From: Pseudomonas sp. S04
Lineage (GTDB): Bacteria > Pseudomonadota > Gammaproteobacteria > Pseudomonadales > Pseudomonadaceae
Direction: 5' to 3'
DNA: 64,000 nucleotides
Assembly (NCBI RefSeq): GCF_009834545.1
Contig: NZ_CP019427.1
Location: 1,923,501 to 1,987,500, forward strand
In this document: positions 28,751-38,000 of the stretch, piece after piece
Layout of the letters: every line of letters begins with the position of its first letter
Position numbering within the stretch: position 1 is the first letter of the stretch
The notes under the pieces: generated by a model
What the model was told of the DNA's origin: nothing
Database searches by the model: none
What the model saw: only the letters and a program-made list of their open reading frames with translations
Translations under genes and position numbers: made by a program

Positions 28751-28862
28751 AAAAAAAGACCCGGCAAAAAGCCGGGTCAAAAACCGTGATTAGCCTGATG
28801 AGGAGATATTCCAAGAGTCCGACCTAAGGTCCCTTGGTCTATCAACTGATCTCGCGACCAGC
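28751..28862 (-). ncRNA. prrF: PrrF-type iron-responsive small RNA
   Basis: Minus-strand RNA of about 110 bases. Its body (GGTCGCGAGATCAG near the 5' end, then CTCATCAGGCTAATCACGG) and its terminator (GACCCGGC-TTTTT-GCCGGGTC plus a T-run, 28778-28751) match the PrrF family as I remember it. A -35 TTGACT (28898-28893), 16-base spacer and -10 TATTAT (28876-28871) place the start near 28862, and a Fur box overlaps the promoter. PrrF RNAs, with Hfq, repress iron-rich proteins such as SodB, aconitase and succinate dehydrogenase when iron is scarce. A single copy here, unlike the tandem pair in P. aeruginosa. Confidence 0.9.
28758..28778 (-). terminator. PrrF intrinsic terminator
   Basis: Eight-pair stem 28758-28765 with 28771-28778, loop of five bases, A-run at 28750-28757 that is a T-tract on the minus strand. 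Confidence 0.9.
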
Positions 28863-28869
28863 TGCATGC

Positions 28870-28889
28870 AATAATAATCATTATCATTT
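28870..28889 (-). promoter_or_regulatory. Fur box over the PrrF promoter
   Basis: AATAATAATCATTATCATT on the plus strand agrees with the overlapping NATWAT hexamer form of the Fur consensus and covers the -10 and spacer of the PrrF promoter, the position for iron-dependent repression. Confidence 0.85.
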
Positions 28890-28898
28890 GCAAGTCAA

Positions 28899-29001
28899 CT
28901 ATTTTTACCCACCTCATAGGAAATATCTTTCCTGTCGTTTTGCCAGACGCCGCGACCTGCCTCAGGTTCCGACGTTTTACCTCGGTTTCAACCGCGTAAT
29001 C
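28899..29001. other. Gap between PrrF promoter and DUF3077 gene
   Basis: About 100 bases, AT-rich near PrrF, with no hairpin. A plus-strand frame at 28834-29028 crosses the PrrF gene and Fur box and is not coding. Confidence 0.4.
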
Positions 29002-29343
29002 TCAGTAGATCCGCTCTGCGTCCAGTGACCTGTCCACCATGGCTTTTGCCATGTCGATCATGTGCACCACCGAAAACGCCAGGTCGCGGCGTGGGCCCTG
29101 CAGGTTGTCCGCTGACTCATGGGCGGAGGCGGCCGCACAGCGCAACAGGTCCGAGGCATGTGCCAGGGCCTCCTCGCGACTGACGTGAGGGCTGACATCG
29201 AAGAAGCGTTCGATGACTTGGGGATCTGAAACAGCGGGTTTCAAGTAATAGTCCAGCGCGCGTTGGGCGGCGGCGCAGTTATTGAGTGAACTGAAGTCGC
29301 TGGTGGTTTCCGGCGCGGGCAGCGTGTTATCGGTGATATCCAT
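29002..29343 (-). CDS. DUF3077-type small protein
   Basis: 113 residues, acidic, no signal peptide or membrane helix. Central part (ALAHASDLLRCAAASAHESADNLQGPRRDLAFSVVHMIDMAKAMV, in pieces) looks like the DUF3077 domain found in many small pseudomonad proteins. Function unknown. Divergent from the XRE-type regulator; read-through would enter the PrrF locus on the same strand. Confidence 0.75.
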   Translation of the reverse strand: MDITDNTLPAPETTSDFSSLNNCAAAQRALDYYLKPAVSDPQVIERFFDVSPHVSREEALAHASDLLRCAAASAHESADNLQGPRRDLAFSVVHMIDMAKAMVDRSLDAERIY

Positions 29344-29383
29344 GGTGAGTACCTATTCCGAGGGTGGGGCCGTTGGTGTTGGT

Positions 29384-29427
29384 AGAGAATAGTACTAACT
29401 GTATTCATGACCAAAAATTAAATACTA
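29384..29427. promoter_or_regulatory. Candidate operator in the DUF3077/XRE gap
   Basis: AT-rich 130-base gap with inverted TAGTA (29389-29393) and TACTA (about 29424-29428) in near-palindromic surroundings. A plausible binding site for the adjacent XRE-type repressor; weak evidence. Confidence 0.3.
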
Positions 29428-29473
29428 CAATGTGTGTGTTGAGGGTCAGCCAGCGCGAAGTATTGTTCCGCCC

Positions 29474-30130
29474 ATGGATAAATGGATTGAATTGGTCAAG
29501 GCCAAGATGAGTGAACTACGGATCACTCAGGAAAAACTCGCAGAGCGTCTCGCCATGTCACAGGGTGGCGTCGGGCATTGGCTGAACAAGCGCCGGCAGC
29601 CCAGCCTCGATGACATGAACCGGGTGTTGCAGGAACTCGGATTGGGTTTTCTCGAGGTGGCCATGGTGCTCAGGGAGGTCGAGCAGGCGCAGGACGAGGG
29701 TGCAGAACCGGGATCGCTGGCGCAAAAGTACAACCCATACTTTCGTTACCCGGTGAGCGATTGGCGGGTCCTGTCGCAGGTGCGCGAGGCCCAGGTGCCG
29801 GCCTACGGCAACGGGCGCTCCGAGATGACGGATTACCATGCCCAGGGCGCAGCTTTCTGGTTGGTGGTGGTGGGGGATGCGATGACCGCACCCACAGGCA
29901 TCAGCATTGCCCAGGACATGCTGATCCTGGTCGACCCGGCGGTGGAAGCGGTACCGGGCAAACTGGTGATCGCGCAATGGGTCGACAGCGCCGAAGCGAC
30001 CTTTCGCAAATTGATCGAGGAAGGCGGGCAACGTTATCTGGTGCCCTTGAATCCGACCTACCCCAAAGCCCTGTTTACCGAGCAGTGTCGGATCATCGGC
30101 GTGGTGGTACAGGCCACCGCGCGGTTTTAA
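29474..30130 (+). CDS. XRE-family repressor with degenerate S24 (LexA-like) domain
   Basis: 218 residues from ATG 29474 (no strong ribosome site seen). Residues 1-65 are a Cro/C1 helix-turn-helix (TQEKLAERLAMSQGGVGHWLNKRRQPS in pieces); the C-terminal half is the S24 fold. The catalytic Ser of the usual GDSM motif is Ala here (VVVGDAMTAP), while the Lys-bearing strand (ATFRKLIEEGGQRYLVPLNP) is kept. Thus RecA-stimulated self-cleavage is not expected. Divergent from the DUF3077 gene; no phage genes nearby. Confidence 0.82.
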   Translation: MDKWIELVKAKMSELRITQEKLAERLAMSQGGVGHWLNKRRQPSLDDMNRVLQELGLGFLEVAMVLREVEQAQDEGAEPGSLAQKYNPYFRYPVSDWRVLSQVREAQVPAYGNGRSEMTDYHAQGAAFWLVVVGDAMTAPTGISIAQDMLILVDPAVEAVPGKLVIAQWVDSAEATFRKLIEEGGQRYLVPLNPTYPKALFTEQCRIIGVVVQATARF

Positions 30131-30163
30131 ACCTGCAGGTCCTGGCTCACAGGACCTGCAGGT
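30131..30163. terminator. Perfect 14-pair hairpin between convergent XRE gene and liuD
   Basis: Arms 30131-30144 and 30150-30163 (ACCTGCAGGTCCTG), each itself containing the palindrome CCTGCAGG. No T-run follows. Probably ends or stabilises both transcripts. Confidence 0.5.
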
Positions 30164-30172
30164 GACTCTCGG

Positions 30173-32122
30173 TTACTCCAGCTCGACCAGCGCGCTGCCT
30201 TCGGTGACCATCTCGCCTTCCTGGCAATACAAGGCCTTGATCACGCCATCCTGGGGCGCCCGAATGCTGTGCTCCATCTTCATCGCTTCGAGCACCACCA
30301 GCGGCGCACCGGCTTCCACAGTCTGCCCAGGTTCGACCAACACCCGGACAATGCTGCCGTTCATCGGGGCGGTCAGGCCGCCTTGATGGCTGTGGCTGGC
30401 TTCAACCGCGGCAATCGGATCGTACTCGCTGATGCAACGCAACTCGCCTGCCCACTGCAGGTACAGATGCTGGTCCTGGCGAATCGCCCGCAACTGGCGG
30501 CGCAGCCCCTGATGCTCGACACGCAACTGCTCATCCTTGAGCTCGGCGGTGTGGGCGTTGGTCGGCGCCAGGGTAGTGGCCCGGTCCTGGCCTTCACAGC
30601 ACAGGTGCAGGGTGGTTTCAGCCGGCAAGCCGGCACGAAAGCCATTGCCGTTGGCCCAAGGTGAGCTCGGGTCGTCGCCGCGCACGTTGGGGCGCCGGCT
30701 TTGGGCGAAGGCCTGGGCGGCAGCGTGCCAGAACTCATCGCTGAGTGCCTGGGGCGCCGGCAGCAATTGTTCCTGGTAGCGTGGGATAAATCCGGTGTCC
30801 AGTTCGGCTGCGGCGAATGCCGGGTGTGCGACGATTCTGCGCAAGAAGCTGATGTTGGTCTTCAAGCCGCCAATGGCGAACTCATCGAGCATGCTCAGCA
30901 AGCGCAGGCGTGCCTGTTCGCGGTCCTCGCCCCAGGCAATCAGCTTGCCGAGCATCGGGTCATAGTACGGCGAAACCACGTCGCCTTCCTCGACGCCACT
31001 GTCAACTCGACGTCCCGGGCCCGGGGCTGATTCGCGGTACAGCGCCAGGTGCCCGGTAGCCGGCAGGAAGTCGTTGCTCGGGTCTTCGGCGTACAGACGC
31101 ACTTCGATCGCATGGCCGATCAGCGGCACCTGCGCCTGGGTCATCGGCAGTTGCTCGCCCTGGGCGACGCGAATCTGCCAGGCCACCAGGTCCAGGCCGG
31201 TGATGGCTTCGGTAACCGGGTGTTCAACCTGCAGGCGGGTGTTCATTTCCATGAAGAAGAACTCGCCACGCGAGTCCAGCAGGAACTCCACGGTGCCGGC
31301 CCCGACATAACCGATGGCCTGGGCAGCCCGTACCGCCGCTTCGCCCATGGCTTTACGCAGCTCGGCGCTGAGGCCGGGGGCCGGGGCTTCTTCCACCACC
31401 TTCTGGTGGCGACGCTGAATCGAGCAGTCCCGTTCGTTGAGGTACAGGCAGTTGCCGTGTTGGTCGGCGAACACCTGGATTTCCACGTGGCGCGGCTTGA
31501 GCAGGTACTTTTCCACCAGCATCCGCGAGTCGCCGAACGATGACAGCGCTTCACGCTGGGCCGAGGCCAGGGCTTCGGCCAGTTGGCTGGTGTCCTCGAC
31601 CACTTTCATGCCCTTGCCGCCGCCACCGGCCGTGGCCTTGAGCAGCACCGGGTAGCCGATGCGCTCGGCGGCAACGCGGAAGGTTTCCAGGTCCTGGGCT
31701 TGCCCGTGATACCCCGGGACCAGCGGCACGCCGGCGGTTTCCATCAAGGCCTTGGCGGCAGACTTGCTGCCCATGGCGTCGATGGCCGAGGCCGGTGGGC
31801 CGAGGAAAATCAGCCCGGCGTTTTCGATGGCGCGGGCAAAGCCGGCGTTCTCCGAAAGGAAGCCGTAGCCGGGGTGAATCGCCTGGGCGCCACTGGCCTT
31901 GGCCGCGGCCAGCAATTTGTCGATCTGCAGGTAGCTGTCGGCCGCTTTGCTGCCGCCCAGGTCCACGCGGATATCCGCTTCGCGGCTGTGGCGTGCGTCA
32001 CGGTCAGTGGCGCTGTGCACGGCCACGGTGGTCAGGCCCAGGGCCTTGGCGGTGCGCATGACCCGGCAAGCGATTTCGCCGCGGTTGGCCACCAGCAGGG
32101 TGGTGAGTACAGGTGCGCTCAT
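30173..32122 (-). CDS. liuD: Methylcrotonyl-CoA carboxylase biotin-containing alpha subunit
   Basis: 649 residues: biotin carboxylase domain (1-450, with Gly-rich ATP loop KATAGGGGKGM and EMNTRLQVEHPVTE), and C-terminal biotinyl domain with the biotin Lys in VLEAMKMEHSI. Converts 3-methylcrotonyl-CoA to 3-methylglutaconyl-CoA together with LiuB. ATG 32122 overlaps the liuC stop by one base. Last gene of liuABCD. Confidence 0.95.
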   Translation of the reverse strand: MSAPVLTTLLVANRGEIACRVMRTAKALGLTTVAVHSATDRDARHSREADIRVDLGGSKAADSYLQIDKLLAAAKASGAQAIHPGYGFLSENAGFARAIENAGLIFLGPPASAIDAMGSKSAAKALMETAGVPLVPGYHGQAQDLETFRVAAERIGYPVLLKATAGGGGKGMKVVEDTSQLAEALASAQREALSSFGDSRMLVEKYLLKPRHVEIQVFADQHGNCLYLNERDCSIQRRHQKVVEEAPAPGLSAELRKAMGEAAVRAAQAIGYVGAGTVEFLLDSRGEFFFMEMNTRLQVEHPVTEAITGLDLVAWQIRVAQGEQLPMTQAQVPLIGHAIEVRLYAEDPSNDFLPATGHLALYRESAPGPGRRVDSGVEEGDVVSPYYDPMLGKLIAWGEDREQARLRLLSMLDEFAIGGLKTNISFLRRIVAHPAFAAAELDTGFIPRYQEQLLPAPQALSDEFWHAAAQAFAQSRRPNVRGDDPSSPWANGNGFRAGLPAETTLHLCCEGQDRATTLAPTNAHTAELKDEQLRVEHQGLRRQLRAIRQDQHLYLQWAGELRCISEYDPIAAVEASHSHQGGLTAPMNGSIVRVLVEPGQTVEAGAPLVVLEAMKMEHSIRAPQDGVIKALYCQEGEMVTEGSALVELE

Positions 32123-32937
32123 CAACGCGGCTCCTTGGTGGTGGATGCTGTCTGCCAGCTCGGCGGACGTTTGTGCAGGAAGGCGCGCAAGCCTTCCTGG
32201 CCTTCGGGGCTGACGCGGATCCGGGCAATGGCGTTTTCGCAGTAGCGGCGCAGGGCTGGGTTCAGTGCGCCGCTGCCGACTTCACGCAGCAATTCTTTGC
32301 TCGAGCGCATGGCTTGCGGGCTGTTGAGCAGCAGGTTGCTGATCCAGCTTTCGACCTGTGACTCCAGCTCGCTGGCCGGATAGCTTTCGCTGAGCAGGCC
32401 CAGTTCCCGGGCCCGCTGGCCACTGAAGCGCTCGGCTGTCAGCGCATAACGACGGGCTGCACGCTCACCGATGGCTTGCACGACGAAGGGGCTGATCACC
32501 GCTGGCGCGAGACCGATGCGCACTTCCGACAGGCAGAACTGCGCGTCGTCGGTGCCGATCGCCAGGTCGCAGCAACTGACCAGGCCCACCGCGCCGCCAA
32601 AGGCCGCGCCCTGGACCACGGCCAGGGTCGGCAGCTTCAGTTTGGCCAGGTTGTACATCAACTCGGCGAGCTCGCGGGCATCGTCCAGGTTGGTGTGGTA
32701 ATCGAGCTCGGCCGATTGCTGCATCCAGGCCAGGTCGGCGCCGGCACTGAAGTGCTTGCCGCGGCCGCGCACCAGCAGGAAACGCAGGCTTGGATCGGCC
32801 TGGACCTTGTCCAGCGCCAGGATCAGTTCACGAATCATCTCGGCGTTGAACGCGTTGTTCTTGGCTTCGCGGCTGAGCCAGAGCGTGGCGAAACCACGGG
32901 GATCGGTCAGCAGTTCCAGGGTATTGAAGTCGCTCAT
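32122..32937 (-). CDS. liuC: 3-methylglutaconyl-CoA hydratase
   Basis: 271-residue crotonase-fold enzyme that hydrates 3-methylglutaconyl-CoA to HMG-CoA. Oxyanion-hole motifs GRGKHFSAGADLAWM and GAAFGGAVGLVSCCDLA are present. ATG 32937 has AGAGG 7 bases upstream. Lies between liuB (105-base gap) and liuD (overlap), which fixes the pathway step. Confidence 0.93.
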   Translation of the reverse strand: MSDFNTLELLTDPRGFATLWLSREAKNNAFNAEMIRELILALDKVQADPSLRFLLVRGRGKHFSAGADLAWMQQSAELDYHTNLDDARELAELMYNLAKLKLPTLAVVQGAAFGGAVGLVSCCDLAIGTDDAQFCLSEVRIGLAPAVISPFVVQAIGERAARRYALTAERFSGQRARELGLLSESYPASELESQVESWISNLLLNSPQAMRSSKELLREVGSGALNPALRRYCENAIARIRVSPEGQEGLRAFLHKRPPSWQTASTTKEPR

Positions 32938-33042
32938 GTGTAACCTCTGCACAACTCTTCGATGCAGGCGTCGGGCTTGCCGGCGAACGTCATTGCGCTT
33001 ATCTCAAGCGCTCTTTTCGCGGGTAGCCTGGCGCCCGCGGGA

Positions 33043-34650
33043 TCACATCCGGAACACGCCAAAGCGGGTCGGTTCGACCGCTGCGTTCAGCGAAGCGGAC
33101 AACGCCAGCGCCAGCACGTCACGGGTTTGCGCCGGGTCAATGACCCCGTCGTCCCACAAACGCGCACTGGAGTAGTAGGGGTGGCCCTGTTCTTCGTACT
33201 GATCGAGGATCGGCTGCTTGATCTCGGCTTCCTGGGCTGCGCTGAAGTCCTGGCCGCTGCGTTCGGCCTGCTCGCGCTTGACCTGCACCAGCACGCCTGC
33301 GGCCTGCTCGGCCCCCATCACGCCGATGCGCGCGTTGGGCCACATCCACAGGAACCGTGGATCGTAGGCGCGCCCGCACATGCCGTAGTTACCGGCGCCG
33401 AAACTGCCGCCAATGATCACCGTGAACTTCGGCACCTTGGCACAGGCCACCGCCGTCACCAGTTTGGCGCCGTGCTTGGCGATGCCGCCGGCTTCGTACT
33501 TCTGGCCGACCATGAAACCGGTGATGTTTTGCAGGAACAGCAGGGGAATCCCGCGCTGGCAGGCCAGTTCGATGAAGTGCGCGCCTTTCTGCGCGGCTTC
33601 GGCGAAGAGGATGCCGTTGTTGGCGAGGATTGCGATCGGGTAACCGTGCAGATGGGCAAAACCGCAGACCAGGGTGGTGCCGAACAGCGCCTTGAACTCA
33701 TCGAATACCGAGCCGTCGACCAGGCGCGCGATCACTTCACGCACATCAAACGGTTGCTTGGCGTCAGCCGGAACCACGCCGTACAGCTCGTCGCTGGCAA
33801 ACAGCGGGGCAATCGGCGTGCGCTGCTGCAGCTCGCCCAGCTTGCGCCAGTTGAGGTTGGCGACGCTGCGCCGGGCCAGGGCCAGGGCGTGTTCGTCGCT
33901 GTCGGCGTAGTGGTCGGCAACCCCGGAAATCTTGCAGTGCACATCGGCCCCGCCGAGGTCTTCGGCACTCACCACTTCACCGGTCGCGGCTTTCACCAGC
34001 GGTGGCCCGGCGAGGAAAATCGTCGCCTGCTCACGCACCATGATGGCTTCGTCGGCCATGGCCGGCACATAAGCCCCACCGGCGGTGCAGGAACCCATGA
34101 CCACGGCGATCTGGGGAATGCCCATGGCGCTCATGTTGGCCTGGTTGAAGAAGATCCGGCCGAAGTGCTCACGGTCCGGGAACACCTCATCCTGGCGTGG
34201 CAGGTTGGCTCCGCCGGAGTCCACCAGGTAGATGCACGGCAGGCGATTCTGCTGGGCAATGGTCTGGGCCCGCAGGTGTTTTTTCACCGTCAGTGGGTAG
34301 TAGGAGCCGCCTTTGACCGTGGCATCGTTGGCAACGATCATGCATTCAACGCCTTCGACCCGGCCGATACCGGCAATCACACCCGCTGCCGGCACGTCTT
34401 CGCCATACACCTGGTACGCCGCCAACTGGCTGATTTCCAGGAAGGGTGAGCCGGGGTCGAGCAAGCGGTTGATCCGCTCGCGGGGCAGCAGTTTACCCCG
34501 TGAGGTATGCCGCTCCTGGGCCTTGGCGCCGCCGCCTTGCTGGACCTGGGCGAGCAGGGTGTGCAGCGCGTCGACCTGGGCAAGCATCGCCGCGCTGTTA
34601 CTGGCGAACTCCGCCGAGCGGGGGTTGAGCTGGGTGTGCAGGATGGCCAT
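33043..34650 (-). CDS. liuB: Methylcrotonyl-CoA carboxylase carboxyltransferase beta subunit
   Basis: 535 residues, the two crotonase-like halves of acyl-CoA carboxyltransferases ([18 protein letters not shown] N-half; [19 protein letters not shown] in the C-half, diagnostic for the methylcrotonyl enzyme). Partners LiuD. GGAG 6 bases before ATG. 11 bases after liuA. Confidence 0.95.
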   Translation of the reverse strand: MAILHTQLNPRSAEFASNSAAMLAQVDALHTLLAQVQQGGGAKAQERHTSRGKLLPRERINRLLDPGSPFLEISQLAAYQVYGEDVPAAGVIAGIGRVEGVECMIVANDATVKGGSYYPLTVKKHLRAQTIAQQNRLPCIYLVDSGGANLPRQDEVFPDREHFGRIFFNQANMSAMGIPQIAVVMGSCTAGGAYVPAMADEAIMVREQATIFLAGPPLVKAATGEVVSAEDLGGADVHCKISGVADHYADSDEHALALARRSVANLNWRKLGELQQRTPIAPLFASDELYGVVPADAKQPFDVREVIARLVDGSVFDEFKALFGTTLVCGFAHLHGYPIAILANNGILFAEAAQKGAHFIELACQRGIPLLFLQNITGFMVGQKYEAGGIAKHGAKLVTAVACAKVPKFTVIIGGSFGAGNYGMCGRAYDPRFLWMWPNARIGVMGAEQAAGVLVQVKREQAERSGQDFSAAQEAEIKQPILDQYEEQGHPYYSSARLWDDGVIDPAQTRDVLALALSASLNAAVEPTRFGVFRM

Positions 34651-34661
34651 GGACAGCTCCG

Positions 34662-35825
34662 TTAGCGGGTTTCGTTAAACAGTTCGCGACCGATCAGCAT
34701 GCGACGGATCTCACTGGTGCCGGCACCGATTTCGTACAGCTTCGCGTCGCGCAGCAGGCGGCCGGCCGGGAATTCGTTGATGTAACCGTTGCCCCCCAGG
34801 ATCTGGATCGCGTCGAGGGCCATCTGGGTAGCACGTTCGGCGCTGTAGAGGATTACCCCGGCGGCGTCCTTGCGGGTGGTTTCGCCACGCTCGCAGGCCT
34901 GGGCCACCGCATACAGGTAGGCGCGGCTGGCGTTGAGCTGGGTGTACATGTCGGCGACCTTGCCCTGGATCAGCTGGAATTCGCCGATGCTCTGGCCGAA
35001 CTGCTTGCGGTCGTGGATGTAGGGCACGATCAGGTCCATGCAGGCTTGCATGATCCCGGTCGGGCCGCCGGACAGGACCACGCGCTCATAGTCCAGGCCG
35101 CTCATCAGGACTTTGACGCCACCGTTGAGCACGCCGAGGATGTTCTCCTGCGGGACTTCGACGTCGTCAAAGAACAGCTCGCAGGTGTTGGAGCCACGCA
35201 TGCCCAGCTTGTCGAATTTGTTGCTGCGGCTGAAGCCTTTCCAGTCACGCTCGACGATGAACGCGGTGATCCCGTGTGGACCCTTTTCCAGGTCGGTCTT
35301 GGCGTAGATCACATAGGTATTGGCGTCCGGACCGTTGGTGATCCAGGTCTTGCTGCCGTTGAGCACATAGTGGTCGCCGCGTTTATCGGCACGCAGCTTC
35401 ATCGATACCACGTCGGAACCGGCATTCGGCTCGCTCATGGCCAGCGCGCCGATGTGTTCGCCGCTGATCAGCTTGGGCAGGTACTTGGTTTTCTGCTCGT
35501 GGTTGCCGTTACGGTTGATCTGGTTGACGCACAGGTTGGAGTGGGCGCCGTAGGACAGGGCGACCGACGCCGAACCGCGGCTGATTTCTTCCATCGCGAC
35601 CACGTGGGCCAGGTAACCCAGGCCGGCACCGCCGTACTCTTCCGCGACCGTGATGCCCAGCAGCCCCATGTCGCCGAACTTGCGCCACAGGTCCGCGGGG
35701 AACAGGTTGTCGATGTCGATCTGGGCGGCGCGGGGCGCGATCTCTTTGCTGACGAATGCGCGGACCTGATCACGCAGCATGTCGATAGTTTCGCCGAGGG
35801 CAAAGTTCAGAGACGGATAGCTCAT
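34662..35825 (-). CDS. liuA: Isovaleryl-CoA dehydrogenase
   Basis: 387-residue acyl-CoA dehydrogenase: [17 protein letters not shown] start, FAD motifs [16 protein letters not shown] and [18 protein letters not shown], and C-terminal [18 protein letters not shown]. First step specific to leucine breakdown, isovaleryl-CoA to 3-methylcrotonyl-CoA. Head of liuABCD; two LiuR-like palindromes lie 70 and 113 bases upstream. Confidence 0.95.
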   Translation of the reverse strand: MSYPSLNFALGETIDMLRDQVRAFVSKEIAPRAAQIDIDNLFPADLWRKFGDMGLLGITVAEEYGGAGLGYLAHVVAMEEISRGSASVALSYGAHSNLCVNQINRNGNHEQKTKYLPKLISGEHIGALAMSEPNAGSDVVSMKLRADKRGDHYVLNGSKTWITNGPDANTYVIYAKTDLEKGPHGITAFIVERDWKGFSRSNKFDKLGMRGSNTCELFFDDVEVPQENILGVLNGGVKVLMSGLDYERVVLSGGPTGIMQACMDLIVPYIHDRKQFGQSIGEFQLIQGKVADMYTQLNASRAYLYAVAQACERGETTRKDAAGVILYSAERATQMALDAIQILGGNGYINEFPAGRLLRDAKLYEIGAGTSEIRRMLIGRELFNETR

Positions 35826-35894
35826 GGGGCACCTTTAAACTTGTTTTTATCAATGGAGAATCGGCCTGCGATGCGCGCCGAGTCGACTGTCACC

Positions 35895-35910
35895 TTTACG
35901 TTAACGTAAA
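35895..35910. promoter_or_regulatory. LiuR-type operator 1 (liuA promoter)
   Basis: TTTACGTTAACGTAAA, a perfect 16-base palindrome, 70 bases upstream of liuA. It fits the published MerR-family LiuR motif built on ACGT half-sites. Confidence 0.8.
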
Positions 35911-35937
35911 CCTGAGACGAATGGCTGTCAATCGCCC

Positions 35938-35953
35938 TTTACGTTAACGTCAA
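35938..35953. promoter_or_regulatory. LiuR-type operator 2 (liuA / acyl-CoA synthetase gap)
   Basis: TTTACGTTAACGTCAA, one mismatch from a perfect palindrome, centred 43 bases from operator 1. It may serve liuA, the divergent synthetase, or both. Confidence 0.78.
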
Positions 35954-35966
35954 CTTGAGCGACTCT

Positions 35967-36053
35967 GTAGGAGCTGAGCTTGCTCGCGATGAACGATAAT
36001 GTGCACTTTCAGCCTAACTGCGGCAGGCCTATCGCGGGCAAGCCTCGCTCCTA
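35967..36053. repeat. Degenerate REP doublet
   Basis: TGTAGGAGCTGAGCTTGCTCGCGAT (from 35967) and the inverted TATCGCGGGCAAGCCTCGCTCCT (about 36031-36053): two diverged arms of the GCGAGC-type REP, between operator 2 and the acyl-CoA synthetase start. Confidence 0.7.
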
Positions 36054-36076
36054 AAATAAAGACAATAGGGGTCGTC

Positions 36077-37774
36077 ATGGATCAACACAGTGCTCACCCA
36101 CAGCACAGCTACACCCGTGGCTCACAGGACAAAGCCTTGCTGGCGATGACCATTGGCCAGGCATTCGACAACACGGTCGCCCGCTACCCGCAGGGCGAAG
36201 CGTTGGTGGTCCGCCACCAGCAGTTGCGCTACAGCTGGACGCAACTGGCCGAGGCGGTGGAGCTGCACGCCAGGGCGCTGCTGGCGCTAGGCCTGCAGGC
36301 CGGGGACCGCCTCGGTGTCTGGGCGCCCAATTGTGCCCAGTGGTGCATCAGCCAGTTCGCCAGCGCGAAGATCGGGGTGATCCTGGTCAACATCAACCCG
36401 GCCTATCGCAGCTCGGAGCTGGAGTACGTGCTCAAGCAGTCCGGTTGCCAGTGGCTGGTATGTGCCGGCTCCTTCAAGACCTCCGATTACCACGCCATGC
36501 TGCAAGGCCTGGCGCCGGAGCTGGCGCAACACCCGGTCGGCCAATTGCAGTGCGAGCGCTTGCCGCAACTGCGCGGCGTCATCAGCCTCGACCCGCAGCC
36601 ACCCGCAGGCTTCCTGCCCTGGTCGCAACTGACGGAGCTGGGGGCTGGGGTGCCGCCCGAACAGCTCAAGGCGCGGCAGAACAGCCTGCATTTCGACCAG
36701 GCCGTGAACATTCAGTACACCTCCGGCACCACCGGTTTCCCCAAGGGCGCCACCCTCAGTCACTACAACATCCTCAACAATGGCTACATGGTCGGCGAAA
36801 GCCTCGGGCTGACGGCAGACGATCGCCTGGTGATCCCGGTGCCGCTGTATCACTGCTTCGGCATGGTGATGGGCAATCTGGGGTGCATCACCCATGGCAC
36901 CACCATGATCTACCCCAACGACGCTTTCGACCCCTTGCTGACCCTGGAAACCGTAGCCCAGGAACAGGCCACTGGCTTGTATGGCGTGCCGACCATGTTC
37001 ATCGCCATGCTCGATCACCCGCGGCGCAAGGAATTTGACCTGTCGTCCCTGCGCACCGGCATCATGGCCGGGGCGACCTGCCCGATCGAAGTGATGCGCC
37101 GGGTCATCAGTGAAATGCACATGAACGAAGTGCAGATTGCCTACGGCATGACGGAAACCAGTCCGGTGTCGTTGCAGACCGGTCCTGCGGACAATCTGGA
37201 GCTGCGGGTGACCACCGTCGGCCGCACCCAGCCGCAATTGGAAAGCAAGATCATTGATGAGGCCGGCAACCTCGTGCCCCGCGGCACCATTGGTGAACTG
37301 TGCACCCGCGGCTACAGCGTGATGCTCGGCTACTGGAACAACCCCGAAGGCACCGCTGAAGCCATCGACCAGGCGGGCTGGATGCACACCGGCGACCTGG
37401 CGACCATGAACGAAGAGGGCTATGTGTGCATTGCCGGGCGTAACAAGGACATGATCATTCGTGGCGGTGAGAATATTTACCCGCGCGAGCTGGAAGAGTT
37501 CTTCTTCACCCACCCGGCGGTGGCGGACGTGCAGGTAATTGGCATTCCGTGCGAGAAGTATGGCGAGGAGATTGTCGCCTGGATCAAGTTCCACCCTGGC
37601 CACAGCGCCAACGAGCTTGAACTGCAAACCTGGTGCAAGGAGCGCATTGCCCACTTCAAGACGCCACGTCACTTCAAGTTCGTCGAGGAGTTCCCGATGA
37701 CCGTGACCGGCAAGATCCAGAAGTTCAAGATGCGCGAGATCTCTATCGAGGAGCAGCGCAAGACCAAGGGCTGA
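36077..37774 (+). CDS. Acyl-CoA synthetase (AMP-binding), liu-associated
   Basis: 565 residues of the ANL superfamily: P-loop [14 protein letters not shown]5 motif YGMTETSP, A7 MHTGDLATM and A10 Lys in [18 protein letters not shown] is 6 bases before ATG 36077; the frame upstream to 35999 is part of a REP. Divergent from liuA with LiuR-like sites between, so it probably activates a branched or medium-chain acid such as isovalerate, methylcrotonate or acetoacetate; substrate is inferred. Confidence 0.88.
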   Translation: MDQHSAHPQHSYTRGSQDKALLAMTIGQAFDNTVARYPQGEALVVRHQQLRYSWTQLAEAVELHARALLALGLQAGDRLGVWAPNCAQWCISQFASAKIGVILVNINPAYRSSELEYVLKQSGCQWLVCAGSFKTSDYHAMLQGLAPELAQHPVGQLQCERLPQLRGVISLDPQPPAGFLPWSQLTELGAGVPPEQLKARQNSLHFDQAVNIQYTSGTTGFPKGATLSHYNILNNGYMVGESLGLTADDRLVIPVPLYHCFGMVMGNLGCITHGTTMIYPNDAFDPLLTLETVAQEQATGLYGVPTMFIAMLDHPRRKEFDLSSLRTGIMAGATCPIEVMRRVISEMHMNEVQIAYGMTETSPVSLQTGPADNLELRVTTVGRTQPQLESKIIDEAGNLVPRGTIGELCTRGYSVMLGYWNNPEGTAEAIDQAGWMHTGDLATMNEEGYVCIAGRNKDMIIRGGENIYPRELEEFFFTHPAVADVQVIGIPCEKYGEEIVAWIKFHPGHSANELELQTWCKERIAHFKTPRHFKFVEEFPMTVTGKIQKFKMREISIEEQRKTKG

Positions 37775-37791
37775 CGGTGGGGGGCGGGGCG

Positions 37792-37844
37792 CAAGCGGGC
37801 GCCGCAAGCGGGCACCGCAAGCAGGCGCCGCAAGCGGGCGCCCA
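37792..37844 (+). repeat. Four tandem copies of a 13-base unit
   Basis: About four near-identical copies of CGCAAGCGGGCGC directly after the synthetase stop, differing by single A/G changes. Non-coding. Confidence 0.75.
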
Positions 37845-37852
37845 AAGCCACT

Positions 37853-37938
37853 GTAGGAGCGAGCTTGCTCGCGAAGGCGATCGTACATCCAGCATGGGTG
37901 TTGAATGCATCGACGCTATCGCGAGCAGGCTCGCTCAC
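37853..37938. repeat. REP doublet before the CrcY-type terminator
   Basis: CTGTAGGAGCGAGCTTGCTCGCGA (from 37853) and the inverted ATCGCGAGCAGGCTCGCTCACA (to about 37940). Same family as 22733-22807. Confidence 0.75.
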
Positions 37939-37976
37939 ACGGTGGGCGATGGGCGCACCCAAACCCCAGACAGCAC

Positions 37977-38000
37977 AAAGGGGAGCCGAAGCTCCCCTTT
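37977..38000 (-). terminator. CrcY-type RNA terminator
   Basis: Ten-pair stem AAAGGGGAGC (37977-37986) with GCTCCCCTTT (37991-38000), CGAA/TTCG tetraloop. On the minus strand it ends in TTTGTGCT. Confidence 0.8.

Noticed and set aside
28834..29028. Small plus-strand ORF over the PrrF promoter
   Set aside because: It runs through the Fur box and the 5' end of PrrF, with no ribosome site.
32962..34449. 495-codon plus-strand frame opposite liuB
   Set aside because: liuB is unmistakable; this frame is its complement.
36287..37888. 533-codon minus-strand frame opposite the acyl-CoA synthetase
   Set aside because: Shadow frame ending in the tandem repeat and REP region.
37792..37940. CRISPR or att site near the tandem repeats
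   Set aside because: Units are contiguous with no spacers, and the flanking dyads are ordinary REP sequences.
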